A DNA stretch of 59,924 bases from a virus (IMGVR_UViG_3300035682_000040:1-59924), one strand, 5' to 3'; positions 18,866 through 27,391 are shown, numbered from the stretch's first letter. Notes: generated by a model from the sequence alone, not told the origin. A program made the numbers and translations.

Positions 18866-18991
18866 ATGGCTGTTAAAAGTTCTTTAGATGAATTAATAGC
18901 TAAAGCATTTAAAATTGGAATTAAAATGGGTAAAAAGTCGTCAGATGCAATGGATACAGAAATGTATATGGAACCAACAACAATGGTATAA
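18866..18991 (+). CDS. Small basic protein, 41 aa
   Basis: A short ORF with TAGGAGA spaced 5 nt before ATG. The product MAVKSSLDELIAKAFKIGIK... is an amphipathic basic helix followed by a Met-rich end. It is last in the plus-strand late operon and ends inside the bidirectional terminator. No family recognised; a virion minor component or regulatory peptide is possible. Confidence 0.6.
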   Translation: MAVKSSLDELIAKAFKIGIKMGKKSSDAMDTEMYMEPTTMV

Positions 18992-19042
18992 AAGCTCCCA
19001 TAATGAGAGCTTATTTTAGATCTCAGCCCCTTATCGGGCTGA
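18990..19042. terminator. Bidirectional terminator between converging operons
   Basis: AAGCTC (18992-18997) pairs with GAGCTT (19007-19012), followed by ATTTT on the plus strand and TTTAT on the minus strand. A second hairpin TCAGCCC (19023-19029) with GGGCTGA (19036-19042) overlaps the thyX stop. Together they separate late plus-strand and early minus-strand transcription. Confidence 0.75.
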
Positions 19043-19705
19043 TTTACTGAATAGTTCTTCAGTTTTAGGAAAGTGTTCAGCAATTAATTTACATACTTCA
19101 TCCGCATAAACCCTAATTTCCCATTGTGCAGCTTTATCCTGCCTTAGTGTAAGAAACGCTAACCAGTTGCGTAGGTTACATGAAACACGCATACGGCTAT
19201 AACGCCCAACCGTAACAGGTAAACGTGCAAGCTCTTTAGGTATTCCTACCTTTAAACCATACTCATAAACCCTTTGGCAATGGTTATAAGCATCATTAAG
19301 CATATTCAACCAATCCATTGCGTCCTGTTCATTTAATTCAGCTAAACTCTGAGCCTGTTTATTTGTAGTTGCAGTAGTAGCTCCAGTCATTAACCTTTCT
19401 AATGTGGGCATATAATCTTCATTCGGTAAAGGTACATAACGTGCAGACATTTCATTATAGGACATTGTTCTATGTCTATGCCATTCTCTAAATACCATAA
19501 TTGGTGCTTTAACTTCAAGAACCATACCTGCCATTTCAAAAGGAGTCATGTGTTTGTGGTTATAAAGGTACGCTAAAAGCTTTGCATCTTCATTCCAATT
19601 AACAAATCCTTTATTGGTTGACATTCTTGCAGCTTCAATAATACGTTCATCTGAACCCCAAGATTCAATAAATTCAACGTAACCACAATCTAAAACTTTA
19701 GTCAT
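19031..19705 (-). CDS. thyX: FAD-dependent thymidylate synthase ThyX
   Basis: A 224-residue flavin-dependent thymidylate synthase that makes dTMP from dUMP with methylenetetrahydrofolate and NAD(P)H. The ThyX signature RHR-X7-S is present within HRHRTMSYNEMSARY (76-90). The length matches the family. GGAAG lies 7 nt before the ATG. It complements the phage dCTP deaminase at 47.1 kb, which supplies dUMP precursors. Last gene of the long minus-strand transcription unit. Confidence 0.97.
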   Translation of the reverse strand: MTKVLDCGYVEFIESWGSDERIIEAARMSTNKGFVNWNEDAKLLAYLYNHKHMTPFEMAGMVLEVKAPIMVFREWHRHRTMSYNEMSARYVPLPNEDYMPTLERLMTGATTATTNKQAQSLAELNEQDAMDWLNMLNDAYNHCQRVYEYGLKVGIPKELARLPVTVGRYSRMRVSCNLRNWLAFLTLRQDKAAQWEIRVYADEVCKLIAEHFPKTEELFSKSAR

Positions 19706-19932
19706 TATTTACTTCCTAATTCAACAAGTCTACGGTTGGCATAATAAATTATCTTATTTAGATCATAAATTTCTGTAGTATTACCTTTCTCACCAAGACG
19801 GTATGTAGCTTTAAAAATGTTACCACGACCAAATGACATACCTTTAAATTCTATTAAGTCATCTAAAGTTTCAGCACCTTTTGGTACATCATAATAACTG
19901 GTACTACCACCATTATTTTGTGCATTATTCAT
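19705..19932 (-). CDS. DUF3310-like nucleotide-metabolism-associated protein
   Basis: A 75-residue protein with YYDVPKGAETLDDLIEFKGM, a GNIFKATYRLGEK core and DLNKIIYYANRRL, the pattern of DUF3310 (often annotated nucleotide kinase without biochemical proof). It lies directly upstream of thyX and overlaps it by one base. Confidence 0.75.
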   Translation of the reverse strand: MNNAQNNGGSTSYYDVPKGAETLDDLIEFKGMSFGRGNIFKATYRLGEKGNTTEIYDLNKIIYYANRRLVELGSK

Positions 19933-20137
19933 TATCTACCCCAAAATGTGAATTAATAATAAATATCATGTCATCTACGGTACGATTATCATCTGAACAA
20001 ACAAATATTAAATCTTTACATTCTTGAATAATTAACTTAGCAAACTTCTCAAGGTATCTAGGATGTGGTAACTGGTGCAAACTATCACCATCAATAATTG
20101 CTCGTTCTGAAAATTGCTTAATTTTATCGTTCATCAC
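19925..20137 (-). CDS. Hypothetical small protein
   Basis: A 70-residue protein (MMNDKIKQFSERAIIDGDSL...) with the frame FAKLIIQECKDLI that recurs in small phage proteins; a similar tract (EKFAELIIQEYV) occurs in the gene at 40942-41229. Overlaps both neighbours, as usual in this operon. Function unknown. Confidence 0.7.
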   Translation of the reverse strand: MMNDKIKQFSERAIIDGDSLHQLPHPRYLEKFAKLIIQECKDLIFVCSDDNRTVDDMIFIINSHFGVDNE

Positions 20138-20454
20138 TCACCTTCAATACCGTGTGCTTTTTCTATTGCTCTTGCAAAGTTACGAACCGAGTCCGCTTTG
20201 TCTACCACATAGGTATTCCACCATAACTCTGCTATTTCATCTTCACTCAAAGGCTCACGTTTTGGTGGTGACCATTTTTCTTTTAACATGGCATTTTCTG
20301 CTGTTAATCTACTAACTTGATCTAGCAAGTATTGAGTGATGGTATCAGGTTCTGCAAGTAGTTCTACTAATTTTGTTGCTGTAGAAAATGGCAATTCCAT
20401 CATTGTTATTTCATCATCGTATATTTCTTGCAACAACTCTCTTTCTTTACTCAT
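20134..20454 (-). CDS. Hypothetical protein
   Basis: A 106-residue acidic helical protein with a coiled-coil-like middle (LLDQVSRLTAENAMLKEKW) and a C-terminal unit SEDEIAELWWNTYVVD, a pattern seen in small phage proteins of unknown role. Overlaps its downstream gene by 4 nt. Confidence 0.7.
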   Translation of the reverse strand: MSKERELLQEIYDDEITMMELPFSTATKLVELLAEPDTITQYLLDQVSRLTAENAMLKEKWSPPKREPLSEDEIAELWWNTYVVDKADSVRNFARAIEKAHGIEGE

Positions 20455-20659
20455 TACTATGCTCCAACATACTAAACTTGGCTAGTTCAAGAAAATAAAC
20501 CACCTCAGAAAAATTCATCTTTGATGACCGTGTAATTAACTTATCGCTTTCATCAATACCAATTATAAAAACCTTTTTAAGGTCTTTTCTTTTAATGTGG
20601 TCTAACACTTGGTTGACCGACATGTTTTCGTGTGGTGGTAGTTCAGTCACATTACTCAT
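20447..20659 (-). CDS. Hypothetical small protein
   Basis: A 70-residue protein with an alternating strand-helix appearance (KKVFIIGIDESDKLITRSSKM). Its ATG overlaps the TGA of the 41-residue membrane ORF upstream and it uses a GGAGGTGGGGA ribosome binding site. No family recognised. Confidence 0.7.
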   Translation of the reverse strand: MSNVTELPPHENMSVNQVLDHIKRKDLKKVFIIGIDESDKLITRSSKMNFSEVVYFLELAKFSMLEHSNE

Positions 20660-20781
20660 TCCCCACCTCCAATGCCGTTCTTAATTATCTTTACTAACTT
20701 TTCAATCAAATAGGGGAAACTTAAAACAGCCCACCCAAAACCCATTGAGAAAATCACATAAAACCATTCAACGATACTCAT
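20656..20781 (-). CDS. Small membrane protein, 41 aa
   Basis: MSIVEWFYVIFSMGFGWAVL begins a protein with one clear transmembrane segment and a basic C-terminus (EKLVKIIKNGIGGGE). It has an AGGTGG ribosome binding site and ends in an ATGA overlap with the next gene. The ribosome-binding and start region is nearly identical to that of the next gene, hinting at a small local duplication. Confidence 0.65.
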   Translation of the reverse strand: MSIVEWFYVIFSMGFGWAVLSFPYLIEKLVKIIKNGIGGGE

Positions 20782-20789
20782 TCCCCACC

Positions 20790-20966
20790 TCAGTCATGCA
20801 CATAAGGAACCACATAGCCACCTTGTTCTAAAACTTCTTCCGCAACTGCATAAGCCCATTCAACCATAGTTGCCGTATAATTAAATTGACCTTCCTTAGC
20901 TACTAAACCTTGTAGTAAGTTATAAGCAATTCGCATTCTTTCTTTTTTAAGTTGTTCAGCGTTCAT
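20790..20966 (-). CDS. Hypothetical small protein
   Basis: A 58-residue protein. The frame is open 12 codons further upstream, but GGAG in front of ATG 20966 decides the start MNAEQLKKERMRIAYN. Contains MVEWAYAVAEEVLEQGGYV. No family recognised. Confidence 0.65.
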   Translation of the reverse strand: MNAEQLKKERMRIAYNLLQGLVAKEGQFNYTATMVEWAYAVAEEVLEQGGYVVPYVHD

Positions 20967-20967
20967 T

Positions 20968-21405
20968 TTAATTCTCCAATTTATGCCTAACGTGATGTTC
21001 AAATACTTCTAAAAATACTTCAAAATCAACTTCCATACGACAATTTTTAAATTGACTATTAGGTAAAGCTGCATAACCTTCCATGATACATTTCCAAGGT
21101 TTTCTAGTTTGCCTATAAAGTAATACAGGAACTTCATTAGCTTCAAATGCAGCTTTAGTACATTGCTTCCACCAAGTATTGATACTAAGGGCTTCCTGCC
21201 TTTTAACTTCAATACCAAAACCGTAAGTATTATTTAAGTCATTACCACCAACCGCACTTTGATTCTGGTTACGTTGCACAAAGTAATTAGCATTAGTTAT
21301 ATCGGTAACACCTTTTTCAAACAAAATTTTGTTGATAATGGTATTTAACTGGATTGCAATATCTCGTTCCGCACTGGCTCCTTTAACTCTTATATTAATG
21401 CCCAT
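20968..21405 (-). CDS. PD-(D/E)XK nuclease, Holliday junction resolvase-like
   Basis: A 145-residue protein with the archaeal-Hjc-like layout: KGASAERDIAIQLN at the start (Glu13), a central GGNDLNNTYGFGIEVKRQ with Asp and the E-x-K pair, and a Trp-rich NTWWKQCTKAAFE helix. Such small phage PD-(D/E)XK enzymes resolve branched DNA before packaging. Strictly the fold is recognised, the substrate is inferred. Confidence 0.75.
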   Translation of the reverse strand: MGINIRVKGASAERDIAIQLNTIINKILFEKGVTDITNANYFVQRNQNQSAVGGNDLNNTYGFGIEVKRQEALSINTWWKQCTKAAFEANEVPVLLYRQTRKPWKCIMEGYAALPNSQFKNCRMEVDFEVFLEVFEHHVRHKLEN

Positions 21406-21547
21406 TGTACTTATCCAAAATTACAAGTATTTCTTTTCTTAATTGAAGAAACTGAGCTTTCATACCGTCAGCCATTCTATATTCAGGGTTATAAGATTGT
21501 AAAAATTTAACAAATTGCAGAAGTTTTTCTTGTTCTTGTTTATTCAT
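21395..21547 (-). CDS. Hypothetical small protein, 50 aa
   Basis: MNKQEQEKLLQFVKFLQS... is a short helical protein that overlaps its upstream neighbour by 8 nt and its downstream neighbour by 11 nt, supporting translational coupling. An ATG three bases upstream (21550) is also possible. No family recognised. Confidence 0.6.
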   Translation of the reverse strand: MNKQEQEKLLQFVKFLQSYNPEYRMADGMKAQFLQLRKEILVILDKYNGH

Positions 21548-21788
21548 CATAAGCACCATTTAATAATCGCATTTTAAAATCTTCAATCCAATACAAAAGA
21601 GTTTTCTTATCACCAGTAGTTGAAGAAATATAAAATTCATCATCTAAAGTTTGACCTATAATTAAAGCATGTTTCAATTCGCCTATAGCAGTATTCAATA
21701 GCATATCACTATCCAATGTGGGTTCATCTTCCTCAAATGAAGTCTCATTTTTAGGTACTATTTTCAAATTAAATATATTTTTCGTCAT
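21540..21788 (-). CDS. Hypothetical protein
   Basis: An 82-residue acidic protein with AAGGAATAG ahead of ATG. Contains ETSFEEDEPTLDSDML and KKTLLYWIEDFKMRLL. Resembles short acidic phage proteins that accompany DNA metabolism genes, but no family is recognised. Confidence 0.65.
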   Translation of the reverse strand: MTKNIFNLKIVPKNETSFEEDEPTLDSDMLLNTAIGELKHALIIGQTLDDEFYISSTTGDKKTLLYWIEDFKMRLLNGAYDE

Positions 21789-21796
21789 ACTATTCC

Positions 21797-21952
21797 TTAA
21801 TGAATTTTAACTTTTGTTATAATAAAAATTTCGGCAGTAGCAGTTTCTATATATTGTTCCCCATTTAAATAAAACATTACTACAGGAGTTATATTATATT
21901 TCTTGCAATGCCTAAAAAATAATTTTGTTGTAAACTTTAACCACCAATTCAT
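21797..21952 (-). CDS. Hypothetical small protein, 51 aa
   Basis: A short basic protein, MNWWLKFTTKLFFRHCKKYN..., immediately downstream of a strong predicted promoter, with AAAGGG 7 nt before ATG. The 5' leader would be only a few bases. No family recognised. Confidence 0.55.
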   Translation of the reverse strand: MNWWLKFTTKLFFRHCKKYNITPVVMFYLNGEQYIETATAEIFIITKVKIH

Positions 21953-21966
21953 AAATTTACCCTTTA

Positions 21967-22000
21967 ATTATACTACAAGTGTTACTTATTACAAGCGTTA
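21967..22000 (-). promoter_or_regulatory. Minus-strand promoter with paired operator-like sites
   Basis: On the minus strand TTGTAA (21989-21994), a 16-nt spacer and a perfect TATAAT (21967-21972). The shared phage motif TTRCAAGYGTTA occurs over the -35 (21989-22000) and again in the spacer (CTACAAGTGTTA, 21973-21984). It serves the genes from 21952 down to thyX. Confidence 0.75.
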
Positions 22001-22003
22001 TTT

Positions 22004-23998
22004 TTATGCAGCTATTTCAATTAGAATTTTATTACATTCCTCAATATACCAATCATAATGTATATCATTTGGAAAAGTAGTAGGTAATTCCATTAATGGT
22101 TTAGCACCTTCTGAACGTGCAACTTTATTACCAGATTTAGCATAAACTATTTCACCTTCTATATCTTTAGCATAGTACCAACGAATAGCTTTACCTAAAT
22201 ACTCAGTTCTATCACTCCATACTTTTACACCACCACCTTTAACGTCTCGTACAGTTATAAACTTAGTTATATCCCTACATTCATAAATAGTATGTTGTAA
22301 GGGAATACTTTTTGTAAGCCAATCATTAACTGCATCTATACATATTAAGTTAGTTGGATTTTTATGTAGTCTAAATGTACTATTATCATTCCAATGGTTT
22401 GAGAACGCACCTTTTAACTTGGCTTCACCATTAGGTTTAATAGCAATATAGTTATTAACGTCCCTACTATACAAAGCTGTATAAATAGTTTCTTCCATTT
22501 TAAAGTTAGTTTCTTTTTCCCATTGCTTAACTATGCTATCAAATAACGCCTCACAGCTACGTTTAAAATAGCTGACCACACCATCGGTATTGGCACTAAT
22601 TACCTGTATTCCTGCCATTTCTAAGCGTTCAATAAGCATTAATAAACTTAACTGCCCAGTAATAGTAGTTTGAATAATTAAGTGCGGTGCATAAAGGATT
22701 GAGTAAGGTGAACCAAACTTTCCAAACGAACCATTAATAACAATCTTTAAACTATCAGCTTCTTTTTTACGTTTATTTCTTTTAGCATTAATTCTAGTTT
22801 CAACAATTTCATTATAGACATTTAAAAAACTTCGACCTAACTGTTCTGGAAATAAAGCTAAGTTAAGAATAATTCTTGGGTAATAAGATTCAACGTCAAC
22901 ATCTTTAATCAGGTATTCGTCATTAGCTTTAAATGACTTACTTTTTTCTTTACTATGTAAACCACCAATACCCATCTTATAACTTGAAGCCCCCATTGTG
23001 ATAGGTGCATTGCCTATTACTTCAGGCAAGCCAACCTTACCAGATTCTGAAGTAACAAAAGGGGTTGTGGTAATAAGTTTAAGAACCCATTGCATTAATG
23101 GCGATTCAAACTTTAAAAATCTAGGTGCTTGATAATGGTAAATACGTCCCGGAGTCATAACAGGTTTTTGTATTCGACCACCACCTCTTTTTTGTAATGA
23201 AGTTCTAATTACGGCTTCAGCTATTTGAGCATCTGATTTTGAACGTAAATCTACATTATAAGTATTAGACATATCATTACGAAGTTCTAATTCAGTTTTT
23301 AAAGATTCATTTAATAGTATAGTATTATCCAAATCATTTACACAGTAAAGACGGGTAATAGCTATTTGTTCTGGATTTAAAGTTTTATCAGGATGAAACG
23401 GTAAGTCTTGCATTTTATGACAATGTAATCGACCTGAATACATTTTAAGACTTGCTGTTATTGGTGCAACTTCAATTAAATCTATGTGGTCAACTTTTAA
23501 TTTACCACACTTATAATTCTTTAAAATATCATTGGCTCTTAAACCTAATTGAATAATGTCATCCGTAGCTTGCTTTAATACCTTGCAAGGCTTACAGTTT
23601 AAAGCCAAACTTAGGATTGGTATATCATAATTCCAACCATTGAAACTAATTATGGTAAAGTTATTAATCAACCATTCTAATGATGCAGTTTCTAATTTTG
23701 AATCTTCAAACATTTCCCAGTAACAAACCTTACCAGTTGTTATAGATTTAAAAGCTATAAGGAAATAATTACGATAACACTCTATATCAAAAACTAAAGG
23801 TTCTTTATTAAGCCATGCTTGCTTTAATTCTTCAACTGTAAATAGTTCTACATTAAACGCAGTAGCTTCTTCAAGTCCAGGAAGGTAACTATCATATAGC
23901 CACACTGGTTCAGGTGGTATGCGATTAATCTTTTCTTTTTTAACTTTAGGTTCAACATAATCGTCCCAAAAGAAACCTGTTTGGTCATTACGAGCCAT
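22004..23998 (-). CDS. Family B DNA polymerase with proofreading exonuclease
   Basis: A 664-residue replicative polymerase. The 3'-5' exonuclease motifs are complete: DIE at 71-73, NGWNYD at 120-125 and YCVND at 218-222. Polymerase motif A is DVESYYP (368-374), motif B K418-IVI-N422-GSFG, and motif C reads ANTDG (469-473) instead of the usual YGDTDS, so the first Asp is Asn while the second catalytic Asp472 is kept. It is shorter than cellular family B enzymes, as in related phages. It overlaps the clamp-like gene by one base, which fits a polymerase-clamp pair. Confidence 0.93.
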   Translation of the reverse strand: MARNDQTGFFWDDYVEPKVKKEKINRIPPEPVWLYDSYLPGLEEATAFNVELFTVEELKQAWLNKEPLVFDIECYRNYFLIAFKSITTGKVCYWEMFEDSKLETASLEWLINNFTIISFNGWNYDIPILSLALNCKPCKVLKQATDDIIQLGLRANDILKNYKCGKLKVDHIDLIEVAPITASLKMYSGRLHCHKMQDLPFHPDKTLNPEQIAITRLYCVNDLDNTILLNESLKTELELRNDMSNTYNVDLRSKSDAQIAEAVIRTSLQKRGGGRIQKPVMTPGRIYHYQAPRFLKFESPLMQWVLKLITTTPFVTSESGKVGLPEVIGNAPITMGASSYKMGIGGLHSKEKSKSFKANDEYLIKDVDVESYYPRIILNLALFPEQLGRSFLNVYNEIVETRINAKRNKRKKEADSLKIVINGSFGKFGSPYSILYAPHLIIQTTITGQLSLLMLIERLEMAGIQVISANTDGVVSYFKRSCEALFDSIVKQWEKETNFKMEETIYTALYSRDVNNYIAIKPNGEAKLKGAFSNHWNDNSTFRLHKNPTNLICIDAVNDWLTKSIPLQHTIYECRDITKFITVRDVKGGGVKVWSDRTEYLGKAIRWYYAKDIEGEIVYAKSGNKVARSEGAKPLMELPTTFPNDIHYDWYIEECNKILIEIAA

Positions 23999-24945
23999 TA
24001 ACGTCTCATCCCAATAATTGCTCCCCTTAACTGTTCACCAAAAAATAAGCAAGGTGATATATGCCAATCTATTTTAACGGCAGTATCTTTTAAAAGGTTT
24101 AACATATCAATATTATAAATTCCATTAAAATCAATACTTTCTACTTCATAGTTAGCACTGGTTGTTAAATCTGTTGAAGTACTCAATATACCTTCTGTAA
24201 TATTAATTGCACCAAGTTTATCTATAAATGGTTTTAATACTTCCAAACCTTTAAATATTTCTTTATCAATATCAGTAGGGTTTGATTCTTTATTTAAAAT
24301 CTTACCCATATCGGGGAAATTAGTTTCTAATAATTGAGTTTTAATCCAACGCTTATCAGCATAATGCACTGTTAAAGAAGCATCTGCGATTTGAATACGC
24401 TCTGGTATTTCACCAATCCTAAGCATTTCTCTAATAGCATGTTTTGGTATATTTATTTCTTTTTCTGGTTTAAAACCTAGCCAATGTTCTATGATACAAA
24501 CATTGTTAGTTGCATAAGCACTACCATTAGCAAGTAATACCCCATTAGCCCAAGGACGGCTTGCATCATCACCTATAAATTTATAAACCTTACCCAATGC
24601 CTTAATAAGTAAAGCACCGTCAATATCGCTTATTTTTCCTTCAGGTTCCATAGCTGGTGTTGGGTCACTAAAGCATTCTATAAAAGCTTTGAACTTACCA
24701 CTTTGAACTTTTAAACGCCCTGCTTCTGTAATTGATAATGCAACCGTTTCTTTACAATTTCCAATAGCTTTAATTAATAAATCAGCTTTAGGATTACAAT
24801 CAATATCAAAAGCAATAGGGCTACTCAAAGTAAGCATTCCATTATAGGAACGCACTTCACCTTTTTTAATAGAAAAGTGGGTCATATAAGGTACTAAATC
24901 TTTTTTAGCAACCGCACCAGAAACAAACTTAAGTTCTGCTAACAT
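23998..24945 (-). CDS. DNA polymerase sliding clamp (DnaN-like), putative
   Basis: A 315-residue protein with the repeated strand-helix units of beta clamps, including LLIKALGKVYKFIGDDA and a GRLKVQSGKFKAFIECF tract that resembles the beta-clamp pattern G.L.I..G....I......P. Located directly upstream of the polymerase gene and coupled to it. Sequence similarity to DnaN is remote, so structure prediction of a ring former would be decisive. Confidence 0.65.
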   Translation of the reverse strand: MLAELKFVSGAVAKKDLVPYMTHFSIKKGEVRSYNGMLTLSSPIAFDIDCNPKADLLIKAIGNCKETVALSITEAGRLKVQSGKFKAFIECFSDPTPAMEPEGKISDIDGALLIKALGKVYKFIGDDASRPWANGVLLANGSAYATNNVCIIEHWLGFKPEKEINIPKHAIREMLRIGEIPERIQIADASLTVHYADKRWIKTQLLETNFPDMGKILNKESNPTDIDKEIFKGLEVLKPFIDKLGAINITEGILSTSTDLTTSANYEVESIDFNGIYNIDMLNLLKDTAVKIDWHISPCLFFGEQLRGAIIGMRR

Positions 24946-25154
24946 TAACTATCCTTTTTATTAAAAAACCTTCTTATTATAAAACTACGAATAATGGAAG
25001 CTAATGTAAACCAAAGGGTTATCCAAATATTATCCATAAAATTAATATTGATATTATAAAAAGGAAATATTGTTAATTGAACTATTAAAGAAAAAATAAA
25101 TCCGGTAAGGGTATTAATCAAAGATTCAATAAAACTATTTTTTACAGTCTGCAT
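24945..25154 (-). CDS. Small membrane protein (DUF7220-like)
   Basis: A 69-residue protein with two predicted transmembrane segments (SLINTLTGFIFSLIVQLTIF and NIWITLWFTLASIIRSFII) and a basic tail RRFFNKKDS. The pattern SFIESLINTLTGF is common in phage proteins that sit inside replication operons. Coupled to dpdA and the clamp gene by TAATG overlaps. Role unknown. Confidence 0.75.
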   Translation of the reverse strand: MQTVKNSFIESLINTLTGFIFSLIVQLTIFPFYNININFMDNIWITLWFTLASIIRSFIIRRFFNKKDS

Positions 25155-26080
25155 TAAAATAATTCCTGTACACGCATAAAATCCATATTACATCCTTTTT
25201 CATTATGTTCTTTCATAATTTCACCCATTGACCACAAATTATAGGCAGCTCTACTTTGATAAGTAGTACTTAATCTTTCATAGTTAAAACCACCTTTATT
25301 AATTATCTTTAATATGTGGTTACGCTCTTCTTCAGCAAAATTACAAAGATGTTGACCTTTAGTATGACGACTAGGTGATTTATCTGAAAGTGATATATTT
25401 CGATGTTCTTTAGTTACAATCATTCCAAATGAAGCTGATTGTATCCATAATGATGAATCCACTGAGTACCATGGATACCGTTCAATTAGTTTATCCGATG
25501 TAATACCGAAACCATGTACTTTAATACGAGGGTTTCCGCTACCATCGACAAGGTTATTTGACCATACTCTATCCAACCAATTCATAAGTTGAGTAATACT
25601 ACCACCAACCATTCCGCCTAATGAAATATAGGGATAATATTTTATATAATAATCCAAATATTTTTCATCTTCACCAGCATGAAAACATGGTATAGCTTTA
25701 ACACCATGCTTCCACATTCTATTAAGGTTATGATAAGTTAATTCCGCATCACCAATACCGTCCATTCCAGCAGCCATTAAGGTATCATCATCCTTAGCTA
25801 TAATATCAATATTTCTAAGAATATAATTACAATAATCAGAAATAGGGATGTCAACACCTAAAGTAAAAGCTGAGAATGCACCTGAGTCAAGAAATATTTG
25901 TGCATTATCAGCCCTCATTTCATCTACAAATTTTTGTTTATTAACATAATGATAACTTTCAAGAATAGGACCTTTTGCTGCATTACAAACTTTTTCTTGT
26001 TCGTGCAATTCTAATTCAGTATGTTTATTTTGACCTTTACAATATTGGTTAGTATAGACCGCAGCGTTATAAATTTTCAT
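25154..26080 (-). CDS. dpdA: DpdA: 7-deazaguanine DNA transglycosylase
   Basis: A 308-residue member of the TGT/DpdA superfamily that exchanges guanine in DNA for a 7-deazaguanine base. It shows FLDSGAFSAF (63-72), GMDGIGDAELTYHNLNRM in the middle, the barrel motif YISLGGMVGG, HGFGITS and SVDSSLW, all typical of phage DpdA. No tRNA-type TGT zinc site is evident, in line with a DNA substrate. It is the last step of the operon that also encodes FolE, QueD, QueE, QueC and a QueF-like protein. Its start overlaps the folE stop. Confidence 0.92.
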   Translation of the reverse strand: MKIYNAAVYTNQYCKGQNKHTELELHEQEKVCNAAKGPILESYHYVNKQKFVDEMRADNAQIFLDSGAFSAFTLGVDIPISDYCNYILRNIDIIAKDDDTLMAAGMDGIGDAELTYHNLNRMWKHGVKAIPCFHAGEDEKYLDYYIKYYPYISLGGMVGGSITQLMNWLDRVWSNNLVDGSGNPRIKVHGFGITSDKLIERYPWYSVDSSLWIQSASFGMIVTKEHRNISLSDKSPSRHTKGQHLCNFAEEERNHILKIINKGGFNYERLSTTYQSRAAYNLWSMGEIMKEHNEKGCNMDFMRVQELF

Positions 26081-26970
26081 TATTTAATTTGATCTAAGAA
26101 TTCACGCCTAGCTGAACTTTCATCTAAAATAACACCTTTGAGAGCTGTGGTTACAGTATGATGCCCTTGTTGGCAAGTACCCCTAGATTCCATACATAAA
26201 TGCCTAGCCTTTATACTAACACCAACACCTAACGGTTGCAAGTGTTCAAATAAACAATCAGCAATCTGTGAAGTCAAACGCTCTTGTACTTGTAATCGTT
26301 TGGCGTACATTGATACAATTCTTGATAACTTTGATAGTCCAACAATTCTACCATTTGGTATGTACGATATAGTACATGTGCCAAAGAAAGGAGCGAGATG
26401 ATGTTCACAATGACTATAAAAAGGAATATCTTTGACTGTAACCATCTGGTCATAAGTTTCAGCTCCATCTTCAAATACTTTTAAAATATCGGATGCACTT
26501 TGAGTATAACCAGCACACCATTCTTTCCAAGCTTTAGCTACACGTTTAGGAGTTTCAAGTAAACCACCCCTAGCGGGATCTTCACCTATGTATTGCAATA
26601 GCCTAGTAATATTGTTCTCAATACCACCTACAGCATCACCTTCCCATGGAAATACTATCCATTTATCCATTAAATCATAATTTTCTGATTTATCAATTAA
26701 AGCAAAGAAAGGTAAAGTGGGGTTACTATCTAAAAACTCACTCCAAGTAGCACCTGAATCTATAATATCATCTATAATAAAATCAGCTTCTTCAGGGCTA
26801 TCAACTATTTTGTACCATCCTGGATTTGTTGCCATTAAAGCATAAGCAGCAGGTATTCCACCTCTAGGTACTGGGTACATTTTTCTGTATGAATTAGAAA
26901 TTTCATTATTTAAATCATACGCTAATTTAAAAACATCCTTGTTACTTAGGTAAACGCTATTATTCTCCAT
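26080..26970 (-). CDS. folE: PRTase-GTP cyclohydrolase I fusion
   Basis: A 296-residue fusion. Residues ~115-296 are a complete FolE domain: zinc ligands Cys188 and His191 in SHCEHH and Cys259 in RHLCMESRG, and the QERLTSQIAD helix. It converts GTP to dihydroneopterin triphosphate, the first step to preQ0. Residues ~1-112 resemble a purine phosphoribosyltransferase of the Gpt type: VPRGGIPAAYAL (34-45), a PRPP-loop-like FIIDDIIDSGAT (64-75) and WIVFPWE (104-110). The PRTase part is short and may lack a full hood, so activity is not certain. Confidence 0.93.
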   Translation of the reverse strand: MENNSVYLSNKDVFKLAYDLNNEISNSYRKMYPVPRGGIPAAYALMATNPGWYKIVDSPEEADFIIDDIIDSGATWSEFLDSNPTLPFFALIDKSENYDLMDKWIVFPWEGDAVGGIENNITRLLQYIGEDPARGGLLETPKRVAKAWKEWCAGYTQSASDILKVFEDGAETYDQMVTVKDIPFYSHCEHHLAPFFGTCTISYIPNGRIVGLSKLSRIVSMYAKRLQVQERLTSQIADCLFEHLQPLGVGVSIKARHLCMESRGTCQQGHHTVTTALKGVILDESSARREFLDQIK

Positions 26971-27391
26971 AAGTCACCGAACATTTTCTTGTTTCATCAA
27001 TAGTAACTGAAGTAACTATAATTCCTGTATCTAATAATTGCATTGGTGCAATAACATTAACTAGATATTCAGCCATATTTTCAGCAGTTGGATTAAAAGG
27101 AACTGCAACTACTCCTTCAGGATCAATATCCTTTAAAAATGGTAAATTACCATCTTCCGCCCAAGCCAAAAACTTATGATCCCAGTTATCTTCTAACCAC
27201 ATACAGAGTTTAGATTTAACTACACCGAAATCTATTACACGACCTACTGAATCCAGTGTATTGTTTTCTGCTTCACAAACAAAATGAACACGGTAATTAT
27301 GCCCATGTAAGAAACGGCATTTACCTTCATGCCCAACAACTCTATGACCACAACTTATGTCATGGTATCTTTTTACTTGATATTTACTCAT
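26960..27391 (-). CDS. queD: QueD, 6-carboxytetrahydropterin synthase
   Basis: A 143-residue T-fold enzyme that converts dihydroneopterin triphosphate to CPH4. The zinc-binding histidines are in CGHRVVGHEGKC and FLHGH (His16, His29, His31) and the catalytic Cys25 is in GKCRFLHGH. FNPTAENMAEYL near residue 100 is the usual QueD signature. Overlaps folE by 11 nt and the QueF-like gene by 4 nt. Confidence 0.95.
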   Translation of the reverse strand: MSKYQVKRYHDISCGHRVVGHEGKCRFLHGHNYRVHFVCEAENNTLDSVGRVIDFGVVKSKLCMWLEDNWDHKFLAWAEDGNLPFLKDIDPEGVVAVPFNPTAENMAEYLVNVIAPMQLLDTGIIVTSVTIDETRKCSVTYGE

